Positions 22,642 to 35,397 of a stretch of DNA of 64,000 nt are shown in pieces. Below the pieces are notes generated by a model. The model worked only from the letters and a program-made list of their open reading frames with translations, did not search any database and was not told the DNA's origin. The DNA lies in contig PQWQ01000027.1 of the NCBI GenBank assembly GCA_002943765.1, forward strand, positions 434,001 through 498,000. The letters run 5' to 3'. The DNA comes from Psoroptes ovis. Its lineage: Eukaryota > Arthropoda > Arachnida > Sarcoptiformes > Psoroptidae. The position numbers were made by a program, and so were the translations under genes. Each line of letters starts with the position of its first letter. Within the stretch, counting starts at the first letter, position 1.

Positions 22642-22709
22642 CAATACCATTGAAACCATTACCATTGGAAAGTGAAAATAAATCCGATGAAAATGGATGC
22701 ATTTGTTGA
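22642..22709 (+). CDS. Rab6: Rab6 alternative last exon with its own CxC end
   Basis: Directly after an acceptor TATAG (22637-22641) the sequence, joined to the phase-1 end of Rab6 exon 5, reads TIPLKPLPLESENKSDENG followed by Cys-Ile-Cys and TGA (22707-22709). The exon is 68 nt, the same length as the proximal last exon, so the alternative protein is also 208 aa. An AATAAA lies at 22916-22921. Correct phase, a CxC prenylation motif and a poly(A) signal together make coincidence unlikely. The intron from exon 5 would be about 1.03 kb. The GTPase core is unchanged; only the hypervariable tail, which directs membrane targeting in Rabs, differs. Confidence 0.75.
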
Positions 22710-25120
22710 TGATGTCGATGATGATGATGATGATGATGACGACGACCACAGTTGTATTGTATTATTTGATTTTATATTATTTTATTCAATTCATAAATTG
22801 TAAAATTTTTTCTACGAATTTTTCATCATATTTCAATGGAAAAAACACTAAAAATTGCAGCAAATATCTGGTGAAAAAATGAAAAAAAATATTGAAAATT
22901 GTAAATTTTGATAAAAATAAATCTTTATGTATACAAACGAAATCAAATGATTTTGAATATTTGGGGCATTGCTTCCTTATATATTCCTTCATTCACAAAT
23001 AGATTATTTTTATTATTGTGTGAATAATACCAAATACAGAATCATTTATTTATAATATTTCAACTATACCATCCACAATTCGTCTGAACATCGATTTTTT
23101 TTTTACTTTTTACAACATTTTGATTGATGAAAATTTTTTTTTTTACAATTTTATAGCAATATTCTATCAATGATAATAATAATAACAATGATGATTATAT
23201 TTATAATATTCAAATGATTTTTATCAATCATGAAATGAATAAATTAAATGAATTTTTCAAATTTTCCATCAAAATGTCATTTGAAAAATTTGTCGTTTTT
23301 TGAATTTTATATCATTTTTTTCAATTTTTCAATCTATAGCATTTGTGCGTATTTCATTTTGCTTGAATATTCATTTGCGACATTCATCTATTTATCTATC
23401 AAGAGAATTGGTCCATATTTGATATTCAGCCGTTTTTCGTGGTATTTTTTTTTTTTTTTTGTTTTTTGAATAATCAAATTCTAAATTTTCACTCAGAGAG
23501 ATCTAATTATCTCATAATTTTTATTTTTTTTAAAAGTTTGAAATTTCAAATAAATGTTCCATTTCATACAAATTTGAATTATGATTTAAATTACTTTTTT
23601 GAAAATAATAAAAAATTTGGATCAAAAGAAAATGAAAACAAAACAAAAAATTTTAAAAAAATTCGAAAAATTTCGCGCATGCTTTTTACATATGTTTGCC
23701 TGGTAATTTTTTTTTTTTTTTTTTTGTTGTGGTAGAAGCACTAAAATAAGGCAATCAATTGTTTCACTGAACCAGAAATCAAAATTAACAGCACAAATGT
23801 GTGTGGTGCGTGTGTGTGTGTAAGCATCAATACCAACATGTATGTAGACCGCTACTTTTGGTTTTTTTTTTTACTTTACCGATTTTTTTTTGCTATCAGT
23901 GTTTGTGGTAGTAGCAACGTTTTTCGAATGTTGAATGAATTTTTTTTTTTTTTTTTTTGAATTAAAATTTTGTTTTTGTTTTTTCATTTTGTAAATATAC
24001 TGGCAGGCAGGATGATGGTGATGACAATTCAAAGTATTTTTCCATTATTTATCTCTCTCTCCCATCACTCTCTCTGGTGCCAGTTATCACTCCACACACA
24101 CACACAAATACATACACAAATAAAACAACAACCTATCAAAGCAATCTAATTATGAAAATATAAAAAATTTTATTTATTTTATTTTCATTTATTTATTTAT
24201 TCATTATGTTTGTTTATTTGTGCATTTTGGACCAAAGAAAAACAATAGTAATAAGCCTAATAATGAAAAATGTAATAATTTTCCGTTAGTTTAATCATTC
24301 GTAAATGATCATGATAATAATAATAATTCATGCATGTATTTGTATTAATAATAATAATAATAATAACAAATATCAACATCAACATTGATATTATTCGGAA
24401 ATTGATATTCCTCACTTGTCAATTTGAAATTATTGATAATAATAATAATAAAAGCAACAACAACAGCAACATTTTTGACTGAAAAAACGAATTCTCTGTA
24501 TTCAATCATTTCATATATATTTCATGTTATAGCATATAACAATACGAATCACCCAAGAATATTGTTATAACCATTATTTCATTTTGAATTGAAAATTTCA
24601 ACATTTTATTTGATGTTTTCATGTTGTTCACCAGAAAAAAAAACAAAAGAACATTTTCTATTGTGATTCAACGCTAAAAATATAATTAATCGATCGACAA
24701 TTGATGAAATGATGAATTGAAACTTTGAAAAAATTTTCAAAAACATTCAAATTCTCCAAGAGTAATGATGCTTTTATGAATATTTGAATTATTCAAAAAC
24801 AAATTTTTAAAATTTGAAATAAATCATGAAGCAAAAGATTTTATTCGGCTACAACAAATACATCGATCATAGATTGATTAATAATAATGGATTTCTTTTG
24901 AACTAAAATGAATTCAAATTGTAATTTGAGCATTTTATTGAAATTTTGAACATTGAAAAAATTTCGATCATCTTTGATTTTGACAAATTAACCTCATCAG
25001 CGACGAATAAAAAAAAACTTAGTATTCAACGATAAATAATTGATTTTTTATGATTTTTCTAAAATTTATTCAAAGACAACTCAATATTCAATTTTATGCA
25101 AGTTCATTATCTGGATTTAA
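22710..25120. other. intergenic region Rab6 to beta-arrestin
   Basis: 2.4 kb with no supportable gene. It contains a TGA/GAT microsatellite (about 22698-22745), several poly-T runs (23445-23461, 23708-23724, 23941-23958) and CT and CA repeats near 24050-24115. Open frames at 23248-23735 are poly-Phe translations of T-rich DNA. Confidence 0.6.
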
Positions 25121-27266
25121 ATGGATAATTGTCTTGAAATTAATTGTAATAATAATAACAATAATAATAATATAAATTCAAATAATAATAACATCAATAA
25201 TAATAATAATGAAGATAGTAAAAAGCAAGGAACAAGGTAATTAATAAATGAAATTATAGTTCTTCGTATTCATATTTTAAATTTTTATAATTTGTACATT
25301 TTCATTCAGGGTATTCAAAAAAAGTTCTCCGAATGGCAAGGTATGTGTGTTGGTTCACTATATGTTTATTGTATCATATTAATATCTTATTGAATATTTT
25401 CATCTCTGTTAAAACTAATACAGATCACTGTTTATCTTGGAAAAAGAGATTTCGTTGATCATTCAACCCATATTGATCCTATTGGTAAATTATTTAATTT
25501 TTTATTTTTTTTTATTTTTTCATTATTTTCTCAATGGTTTTTTCTTATTTTATGGAAAAAAATAGATGGTGTAGTATTGATTGATCCCGATTATATTAAA
25601 GAAAGAAAAGTATTTGGACATGTATTAGCTGCATTCCGTTATGGACGTGAAGATTTAGATGTATTAGGTTTAACGTTTCGTAAAGATTTATTTGTATCAG
25701 CATATCAAATATATCCGAAAAAGAATGATTCAACAGAAACGCCAGCACCGTTAACGTCGGCGGCAACGACTGAAGTAACGCCGACAACACCGCCAGTGAG
25801 ATCATTGACTAGATTGCAAGAAAGATTGATTAAAAAATTAGGCCCCAATGCATATCCATTTTATTTCGAGGTTTGTTTTCTCATTTTATTTGTTTATTAT
25901 GATTATTTGTTTGATTAACTCATTTTTTTCGAATAGCTTCCACCACATTGTCCAGCATCAGTGACATTGCAACCGGCACCAGGTGATACAGGCAAACCAT
26001 GCGGTGTCGATTATGAATTGAAAGCATATGTTGCCGATTCGATTAATGATAAACCTCATAAACGTAATTCTGTACGTTTAGCTATCAGAAAAATTGTATA
26101 CGCACCAAGCAAACAAGGTAAACAGCCTTCTGCTGAAATAAGCAAAGATTTTTTCATGTCACCAAATAAATTACATTTAGAAGCATCGCTCGATAAAGAA
26201 GTGAGTATTCTCTAATTCTAAGTCCTCATCCCTTTTTGATTAAATCACTAATAATTGCTATAGTTATATCATCATGGTGAAGATATTGTTGTTAATGTTC
26301 ATATTGCAAACAATTCAAATCGTACGGTTAAAAAAATCAAAGTATCAGTTAGACAATTTGCCGATATATGCCTTTTTTCGACTGCTCAATATAAATGTAA
26401 GGTGGCGGAAATTGAAAGCGAGTAAGTTGATTTTTTTTGTCAAAAACCATCTAAATTGATCCATTTCTAATATAATTTTGATATTTTTTTATAATTACAA
26501 AGAGATGGATGCCCAGTTGGTCCTGGTTTTACATTATCAAAAGTATATAATTTAAGGCCATTATTATCGGATAATAAAGATAAACGTGGTTTAGCATTAG
26601 ATGGACAATTGAAACATGAAGACACAAATTTAGCATCATCAACAATGTAAGTTGTAATGTTTAATTTATAATGATCATAAAAATTTTTATGACAATTTAT
26701 TTTTAATTGTTTTATTATCTTTTTTCAAAAACAAAATTGAAAAAAAAATTTGTAATGTTTTGACAGTGAAATCGATTCAATACCGAAAGAAAATCTTGGC
26801 ATAATTGTACAATATAAAGTGAAAGTAAAATTAATATTAAGTCCATTGGGTAGTGCTGTTGCTGAATTGCCATTTATATTGATGCATCCGAAACCGTTGG
26901 ATGAAATGAAAACAACAACAAACACAACAGCGACGACGGCGACGACAGCAACGCTTTCATCGACAAATAATTTGTTAACTACTAATATAAACAATAGTAA
27001 TAATGATAACAATAATAAATTTGACAGTACAAATAATAATGGACATTTAATTCAATTAGAGTAAGTTTGGAAATTTTGAAAATTTTAAATTTTGCAGTTC
27101 CCTTTACACCGGATTCATTCGAATACATTTTATGATAATTGAATTTTTTTAATTTTTTTTTTCAAAATTTCAATTTTTTAGCGGCGAAGATGATGAAAAC
27201 GATGATGACAATGATGATATTATATTTGAAGATTTTGCACGTTTACGTTTAAAAGGCAATACTTAA
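25121..27266 (+). CDS. krz: non-visual beta-arrestin (kurtz-type)
   Basis: Binds phosphorylated GPCRs, uncouples G proteins and drives clathrin endocytosis. Nine exons: 25121-25236, 25310-25340, 25424-25484, 25566-25870, 25937-26200, 26264-26421, 26503-26646, 26767-27060, 27182-27266; about 485 aa. After an Asn-rich leader come VFKKSSPNGK, ITVYLGKRDFVDH, AFRYGREDLDVLGLTFRKDL, the phosphate-sensor strand SVRLAIRKIVYAP, and KRGLALDGQLKHEDTNLASS. A Thr/Pro-rich insert (SAATTEVTPTTPP) interrupts the N-domain loop, as in kurtz. The tail has a clathrin box LIQLD (454-458) and an AP2-binding motif FEDFARLRLK (473-482), so this is a beta-arrestin and not a visual arrestin. The protein ends three residues later. 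A Thr/Asn low-complexity insert precedes the clathrin box. Confidence 0.95.
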
Positions 27267-28102
27267 AGAATGAATGAACGAATAAATAAATCGAATGATC
27301 AAATAAGCAAAAAATAAACAAAAAATTCTTGATGATAAAGCAATTTTCAAGCGTATTATTATTATTATTATTACAATTATTTAATGTTCCCAAAATGGTT
27401 TTTTTTTCTATTATTGTTTCTCCGAAGAATTCCTCACTCACATTTGTAAATATCGACAAAATTATTTTTTAAAAATTGAAGAAAAAAAAAGATTGGCCCG
27501 AAAATTTCGAACACAAATCATATTGACGATGGATGAATGCTTAATAATGAATTCCTTGACGATAATTTTTACGACGACATAATTATTCAAATATATTTTC
27601 AGACCAATTAATTTTTTTTTCATCAAAATAATTCATATGAATGAATGAATTCCATTATTTTCATCATCATCATCATGATCATCATCAAATTATTTAATTT
27701 ATTCATTTTTGGTTATTTTAAATTATTTTATTTTATTTTATTTCCATTTTTTTTCGTTCAACCCATTATTTTCCATATGAATAATATTTTACAACGGTGG
27801 GCGCATATTATATATTTATGTAATTTTTCAAAATGTTTTTAAAATGTTTTTTTTTTAATTTATTTGAAAAATTGAATGAAATAAAAAGTTTTGCAAATTT
27901 TAAAGTCAAAAAAATGTTCATTTTTTAAAAATTGAAAATTTTCGAACATTTATTTTTGTATGACAAAGGTTTGTTCACACAAACCAAAAAATGCTTTGAT
28001 GAATTGTCAAGTGATGAAAACAGCTGTTTCGGCTGCAAATTCAACGTGAGAAATCTTTGGCTGTTTGAATTTGAGTTTTTTCATGTTTTACTGTCAAATT
28101 AA
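27267..28102. other. intergenic region beta-arrestin to WRAP53
   Basis: 3' flank of the arrestin gene (AATAAATAAA at 27281-27290) and 5' flank of WRAP53. AT-rich with ATT and CAT repeats near 27355-27372 and 27660-27690. No gene is seen. Confidence 0.6.
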
Positions 28103-29894
28103 ATGGAAAATTTCAAATCAAAACCGATTCTAACTGATAAAGCAGAGAAAACGTTTCGTAAAAAATATTTTCTTAATTGTTTACGTGGCTGTAAATGGTC
28201 ACCGGATGGTTCTTGTATCGTTACGAACAGTGATGATCATCGTTTACGGCTATTTAATTTACCTGAAAAATTTATCCAAAGTGATCAGAATGTTGAGCAG
28301 CAACAGCAGCAACAACAACAGCAAACAGATGCCGAATTGGTGAGTATTTGCTGTTCATCATTTCAATTGTTTCTTGAAGACAAATATGATGGAATTAAAG
28401 GCGAATTTGATTGAAGATATAAAAACATATTCGATGTTAGAATATCAATAATAATCGTTTGTGTTTTTGTTTTTTCCTCAAAAAATCAAATTTTCAATAT
28501 GAAATCGAACCATGTTTATCTGATTTTTTTGAATAATTTGAAATTGATTTGAATATTTTCAATTCGAAATGATTTAAATTTGTTCTGTTTTTCTTATATG
28601 TCCTTAGGAACCCGTGCTCGAAATTAAAGAATCACAAATCATCTACGATTATTGCTGGTATCCATACATGAATTCCTCTGATTATTCAACATGTTTGTAT
28701 GTTTCCAATGATTTTTAAATGAAAAATTTAATGAATTTTTGATTAATTTTTATTTTTTTGGTGCTGTCTACTGCCATTGATATTGATTCTTAGTCTATTA
28801 TGTTGTAGCCGTGATGTTCCCGTGCATTTATACGATGCATATACTGGACAATTATTTCAATCATTTATTGCATTGAATTATGTACATGAATTGGCAACAT
28901 CACGTTCAATTTGTTTTATGAACGGTGGAAGAAAATTTCTATCGTCATATGAAAAATTTTTATGCATATTTGATTTATCTCGTCCTGGTAATCATGGTGA
29001 TTATATTTGTAAGTTTTATTTTTATGGAATTTTCATATACTCCTTTTTTCGCATGAATAATTCATTTGTGATAATAATTTCATAATGGTTTGTTGCCTTA
29101 ATAGATAACATTCCAAAAGGAATTATTTCATGTATGTCATGTAATGATCAAATATTTGCAACAGGATCATTTAATCGTCTAATAAGTTTATATGATATCG
29201 ATTCGAATGAATGTATTGCCACTTTGAAAGGACATCGTGGTGGTTTAACCTATTTATTGTTATCACAAAAAAATAATCATTATCTATACAGTGGTGGACG
29301 TAAAGATAATGAAATATTATGTTGGGATTTACGAAATTATGGTCGAATATTACAAATTATTAATCGAAATTGTCCGACAAATCAACGAATATATTTTGAT
29401 ATCGATAATGAAGAAGAATTTTTGGTTACTGGTGATAATCAACATGTTCGATTGTATGATATAAGACAGCAGCAGCTGCAACAAAAACAAGAATCAATAG
29501 ACAAGGATGATAATGATAAAATATTGAAATGTTTCAATGAATTCAAAGCAAGCGATAATCGTGTTAATGGTGTAAGGTGAGTAAGGTGATTATTTGATCA
29601 TTTCATTCGATAATTTTCAATTCTTTTTCCCAACTATTCCTCGAAAGTATCCATCCAACCTTGCCATTGCTTGCAACTACGTCTGGTGAACGATGTTTAC
29701 TCGATTTTTCAAATGATGAAGATAATGAAAACAATAGCAGCAATGATAATATAATATTTGATTATAATAAAACATATTCAAATGATATTAATATGAAATT
29801 TTGGTGGTTCAACAATGGTGTAGTCGATTGTTTAGCGACACCTACAACAACAACAAATGACGACAACAACGATAACAAAGATGATAGAAATTGA
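28103..29894 (+). CDS. WRAP53: WRAP53/TCAB1 WD40 protein (telomerase Cajal body protein 1)
   Basis: WD40 protein that binds the CAB box of scaRNAs and telomerase RNA and delivers them to Cajal bodies. Five exons: 28103-28339, 28608-28696, 28794-29008, 29105-29576, 29648-29894; about 419 aa. Family hallmarks in order: LRGCKWSPDGSCIVTNSDD, LRLFNLPE, IIYDYCWYPYMNS, HLYDAYTGQL, IISCMSCNDQIFATGSFNR, LKGHRGGLTYLLLS, SGGRKDNEILCWDLR, TNQRIYFDID and NGVSIHPTLPLLATTSGER. These correspond to successive WD blades in human WRAP53. The long disordered N-terminus of the human protein (548 aa) is absent. A Gln run (about residue 71-79) and an Asp/Asn-rich C-terminus are lineage-specific. Exon 4/5 joining (ag|t) restores the conserved NGVS. 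Confidence 0.93.
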
Positions 29895-30803
29895 TTGATT
29901 CATTCATTTATTGGAATTTATGAAGCCATACAAACAAACAATGAAATAAATGAATGTATAAATTTTCACTTTGTTGACATTAAACGGATATTGAATACAT
30001 CAAACATGTTTGGTTTATTATTATCACCATTATTATTATCAATATTTGTCACCCTGGGTCCAAACAGAAAGTTTCAAAAAACAGAATTCTGCTGAAACTG
30101 AATGAAAATTTATTATTATTTTCATGATTAGAACCAATGAAATTGAATAAACAAATAAACAAACAAACCAACACATACGGATAAACCGTAAATTCAGGAT
30201 ATTGAATTATTATAATCATATTAATAATAATAATAGCAAGCAAACGATGATGATGATGATGATCAACGACAACAACATTTATGGCTCATCAAATATTCGT
30301 TCTTTCGTATTTACGGAACAACTCAACCAACCAACAATTCATTCATTCATTCATTCATTCAATCAATTTGTGTGTGTGTGTGTGTGTGTGTTTGTATGTT
30401 TGAATTCAATGAAATGAAACTATCAAAATGTCATTTAATTTAATTATAAAATTTTCAAGAATATTGTTCGTGTGTGTGTGTGTGTGCATGTTTGTGGTGT
30501 GTGTGTGTGTCTATCTATCAAGAATAATCAATAATTTATGAAATACAAAATAATAATAATAATAACGGGATAGTAAAACTGACAGGATGAAATGATATTG
30601 TTTGAACTGGAAGAAAAATATTTGAATATTTTTTTTCGAAATTCATTCATTGTCGAATGACTTACCTTGAAGACCTTAGATGATTATGATGATACATTGA
30701 AGACGTTGATAACTCAACGAATTATTCATTTCATTTTCATTATTCCAAACCAAGAATTTCAATCCTAAACTTGAAAAATTTTCACCAAAAAACAAGCCAT
30801 TAA
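29895..30803. other. intergenic region WRAP53 to guanylate cyclase
   Basis: No gene is seen. It contains TG dinucleotide repeats at about 30370-30392, 30471-30486 and 30497-30511, and a CATT repeat near 30340-30360. Confidence 0.6.
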
Positions 30804-33800
30804 ATGTGTACCATTTTACAAATTATCCTTTCAACATTGTTAATGATCATAATGATTTTGATGAAACGAGCATCCACGACAGCGACAACATCGGCGAAAA
30901 CATTGTTGAATAATTCGAATAATAATGAGAATCAAAATAATGCTCATAATTTATCATTTAATGTTCTTGTTTTAATGGTCGATAAAAGCTCGAAAAATCG
31001 TTTCGATTTAGTACATATTGGTCCAGCCATTGATATTGCTGCAAATGTTTGTGAATTTATTTCATTTTTTGTATTTTCAATTTTTTTTGTATTTTTAAAG
31101 TTTGAAATAAATTGAAATTTGAAATTTAAAAAAAACTTTTAATGTTTATTTTCATTTCTTATCTATCACAGAAATGTCAGTCTGAATATGGAATAAATTT
31201 AAATCTTATTAAAGGTAGTATTCTTAGGCTTTTGGTTGTTTTTGTTTTTTTTGAAAATTTCTTTAATATTTCTTGTTTTATTTTGATATAATTGAATTTA
31301 TTTTTAGAAACATATCCAAATGAATGCAATGAAACAGCTGCATTGGGAAAAGCATATGATATATTACCGAATAATAACATAATTGCATTGATTGGACCAG
31401 CATGTAGTGATGATGTTAAAATTGTTGGCCGTTTAGCATCATATCTAGGCATTCCATTGTTAACTGGCCTGGGTGATGTTATTAAAAATGGTCGTAAAAC
31501 ATATACGACACTGATACGGACATCATATGATTTGAAAGATAAAGCATGTGCAATATTAGCATTTATGTCACATTATGATTGGTATCATTTCGGTATGATT
31601 TATCGTTTTAATGATGTCTACTATACAACATTTGCCGATCAATTATTGTTGAATGTAAAGCAGCATAATTGTAATAAATCAATTGAATATAATCATAAGA
31701 TTTATCGTAATAGAGTTATCAATGGTGGTGATAATAATAATAATAATAATAATCAATCGAAAAATTTTACTTGTTTATGTAAAGAATCATATAATCGTGA
31801 TCAACATAAGCGAATTATGACCAATTTGACATTGATTATGGATCGTATGCGTTTATGTTCGAGAAGTGGGTATTTGTTTTTGTAATTTTTGATATTTTTC
31901 AAATATTTCAATTAATTTTCAAATAATAGTAATCGTAATACTTGGTGGCGAAAAAGAAGTTCGAAATATGATGTTGATTGCATACAAAATGAACATGACA
32001 AACGGTGATTATGCATTCATTTATACGGAATTGATAGCCAAAGAAGCTATCGGTAATACATCATGGGCAGGTGGAAATGGTGAGTTTGAATTGTTGATTT
32101 AAGCTTCAATGAATTGATCAATTTTTCTTCCCATAGAAACAAATGAAATTAAAGAAAAACTTAAATATGCATATCAATCATTGCTTATATTGACATTGAA
32201 TCAATTGCCTGGTGAACATTATAAAAATTTCACTGCAAAAGTTAAACATCGTGCATTGAGTCATTATAATTATCATTATAATGAACAAATGATTAATTAT
32301 TTTACTGCATCATTTCATGATTCAGTATTGTTATTATGTCAATCATTGAATCAAAATAGGCATCATACCGATGAATCAATAATCAATTTACGTCGATTGA
32401 TTTTAAAATCAATGAAAAATGTAACATTTTCCGGTATTTCTGGTAATGTTACAATCGATTCGGTTGGTGATCGTATTGCTGATTATGCATTGTTAGATCA
32501 AACTGATCCAATCACTGGTACATTTGAGGTATGCTTGAAAATTTTGATTTTCACAATTGTATTCCTCACATCTGCTTCACAAGGTCGCATTAAGATATTA
32601 TGGCGCAACAAGAGAATATGAATCGATCAAAAAAATACATTGGCCAAATGGTCAGGTTCCTAAGGACATTCCTAAATGTGGTTTTGATGGTGCAATCTGT
32701 AAAAGTATTTGTCATTTGAAAAATTATAAAGGTTACTTTCAAATGATTATTTTTGTTTTAGGAATGACATTTCTTGGCATCACAATCGTTTCTGTCATGA
32801 CAGTGTTTCTCATATTGATCCTATTAATTATATTCATTATAAGGTTTGGCCAAAATTGAATTTAGTTTATTTGTTCATTGATTTTATTTTAAAAAATTAA
32901 AATTCCATAGAAAAATTAAATATAAATTCGCATTAGCCAACATGTCATGGCAAATACGTTGGGATGAAATTGAACAAATTAATTTGGAAAAATCCAATTA
33001 TGATTTTGATTCAGAGGTGATTCATCATTTATGATGTTCTGTCATAATTAATCTATTGATTATTATCATTCATTAGAACAATGAATCAGATCCAATCGGG
33101 TCGGTTATGGACTCAGTAGTGACTGGACTGTACAAGGTAATTAGTTTTTAGAAAATTCTTGGATTTACTTTATCAAAATCAGTTATCTTCTCCGAAATAG
33201 GGTAATCAAGTTGTCATAAAAAAATTGCGTACAACGAAAATTGATTTGACAAAAGAAATGTTGATTGAAGTTAAAATTGTATGTGATAATTCAATCAATT
33301 TGAATCAAATCGAATTGGATTTAATCCTTTTAATTTTATAAATAGATGCGTGAAATATCACATGATAATTTAACGAGATTTTTTGGATTATGTACCGAAA
33401 ATTGTTTAGCCATAGTAACTGAATATTGCTCCAAAGGTTCATTACGTGGTCTGCTAGCAAATTCATCGATTAATCTTGATTGGATTTTCCGTTTTTCGAT
33501 CATAAATGATATTATTTCTGGCATGATTCATTTACATAATAGTGAACATGTATTTCATGGCCGCTTACATTCGAATAATTGTTTAATTGATTCACGTTTT
33601 TGTGTAAAAATTTCTGATTTTGGCCTGCGTCAATTGAAAAATGATACGGGTTTAATTTATTCATGTCGATCGTTTAATAATTTAAGTGGTAATGATAATG
33701 ATTCGTTGAATTGTGCAACTGGTGCAACCACAACAACAGGAGCAACTAATATGATGCATTTAAAATTATCCAGAAAATGTCAGCTTAATTGTTTGAAAGA

Positions 33801-35254
33801 AGAACAAAATGTTAACCTGCTGTATTATGCACCTGAATTTTTTACACCATGTAAATGCAAGAAGAACAGTTCCGATGCCTATTGTTTACCGATAGATTCT
33901 GGCAATCAAAAAGGTGATATCTATAGTTTTGGTATCATTTTACAAGAGATTATAATGCGTAAAGAACCATTTTATCCTCATCAAAAGCGAATGAGTATAC
34001 CAGGTTTGATCATTGATAGTAATTTCTACTCATAAGTCTTAATATATTCTCTTATTCAATTATGAATCAATTAGAAATAATCAAACGATCGAAATTTGAA
34101 AATTTACGTCCATCAGTACCGCTGGATGCATGTGCACCTGAATTGTATGCATTGATGATTAATTGTTGGTCTAAAAATGCTGATGAACGTCCTGATTTTT
34201 ATTCAATAAAAGCTGAAATGAAAAATCTTATGAAAACATTAAGCATTAATAATAATAATAATAATGTATCGATTAATTCAACATTGACCGAAAATCTACT
34301 CATACGTATGGAACAATATGCTATCGATTTAGAAATGATTGTCAAACAACGTACAAATCAATTGGCTGAAGAAAAAAAGAAAACTGAAGAGCTGTTGTAT
34401 CAAATATTGCCAAAGTATTTTATTGATATGATCATGTTTTAAATTATGAAATTAATTTCAATTTTTTCAAATTCAAGACCTGTAGCAGATCAACTGAAAC
34501 GTGGTAAAATGTTCGAGCCGAATTTTTTCGATTCGGTTACAATATTTTTTAGTGATATTGTTGGCTTTACACATCTCAGTTCGAATAGCACCCCGATGCA
34601 AGTCGTTGATTTTCTGAATGACCTTTATACCTTTTTTGACTCGATCATTTCCGAATATGATGTTTATAAGGTGGGGGTGTTTGAGTTAATCATTGAAATT
34701 CATTCTAATTTTGATTTTATTCAATTTGCCAAGGTCGAAACGATCGGTGATTCATATATGGTCGTTTCTGGTCTACCAGAAAAAAATGGTATCGAACACG
34801 CTCGGCAAATATGTCGAATGGCATTGAAAATATTGGAAATGATGCCAAAATTTGTCATCAAACATCGTCCTGAAGAAAAATTGAAATTACGCATCGGTAT
34901 AAATACGGGTCCTTGTTGCGCTGGTTGTGTCGGTATGTCCTCTTTTTTTTTGAAATTTTTCTCTGACCTTTTCTGACGCTTCCCAAGGCAATATAAGACC
35001 AAGATTTTGTCTGTTTGGTGATGCAGTAAACACAGCATCACGTATGGAAAGTAATGGTGAACGTATGTTTTAATTAAAGTCAAAATTCCTCAATTCATTT
35101 ATATTTTACCATTTCAGCATCGAAAATTCATGTCAGTTCATCAACGAAATCAGTTTTAGAGCTATTCGGAACATTCATTTTGGAACCACGCGGTGAAATA
35201 ATTATTAAAGGAAAAGGAAAAATGTTAACATATTGGTTATTGGGTGAAAAATAA
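30804..35254 (+). CDS. receptor-type (membrane) guanylate cyclase
   Basis: Single-pass receptor that makes cGMP from GTP on ligand binding (NPR/Gyc family). Fifteen exons: 30804-31046, 31172-31214, 31308-31865, 31930-32079, 32137-32528, 32584-32843, 32911-33016, 33077-33136, 33201-33278, 33346-34003, 34075-34414, 34478-34670, 34734-34932, 34988-35062, 35118-35254; about 1,163 aa, all phases consistent. Hydrophobic N-terminus (signal peptide), an ANF-receptor-like ligand domain (ALIGPACSDDVKIVGRLASY), transmembrane segment about 514-548, kinase-homology domain with HGRLHSNNCLID (no catalytic Asp, so pseudokinase), dimerisation helix, and cyclase domain from about 975: IFFSDIVGFTHLSS, VETIGDSYMVVSGLP, LRIGINTGPCCAGCVG, FCLFGDAVNTASRMES. 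The Glu of VETIGD and Cys of FCLFGD are the GTP-specificity pair. Metal-binding Asp and catalytic Asn/Arg are present, so it should be active. Ligand unknown. Confidence 0.93.
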
Positions 35255-35397
35255 TGAATTTTATTGAACAATTGAGCATTTAAATAGAAAAATATAGATT
35301 GATTCTTATGTAGATAATAATAATAACATAATAATAATAATATAAAGAATATCTCAGATGGCAAAAAATATACATAACAAAAAATAATTGAAAATCA

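Noticed and set aside
22697..22882. ORF starting MHLLMMSMMM overlapping the distal Rab6 exon
   Set aside because: It arises from a GAT/ATG repeat in another frame and overlaps the better-supported Rab6 exon.
23248..23735. Phe-rich ORFs that might be membrane peptides
   Set aside because: They are translations of poly-T stretches and carry no coding signature.
30370..30511. TG repeats as a functional element
   Set aside because: Simple dinucleotide microsatellites, common in intergenic DNA; no further structure.
34446..34477. Upstream extension of guanylate cyclase exon 12
   Set aside because: The open frame is intronic; splicing 34414 to 34478 restores the conserved ILPKPVADQL.
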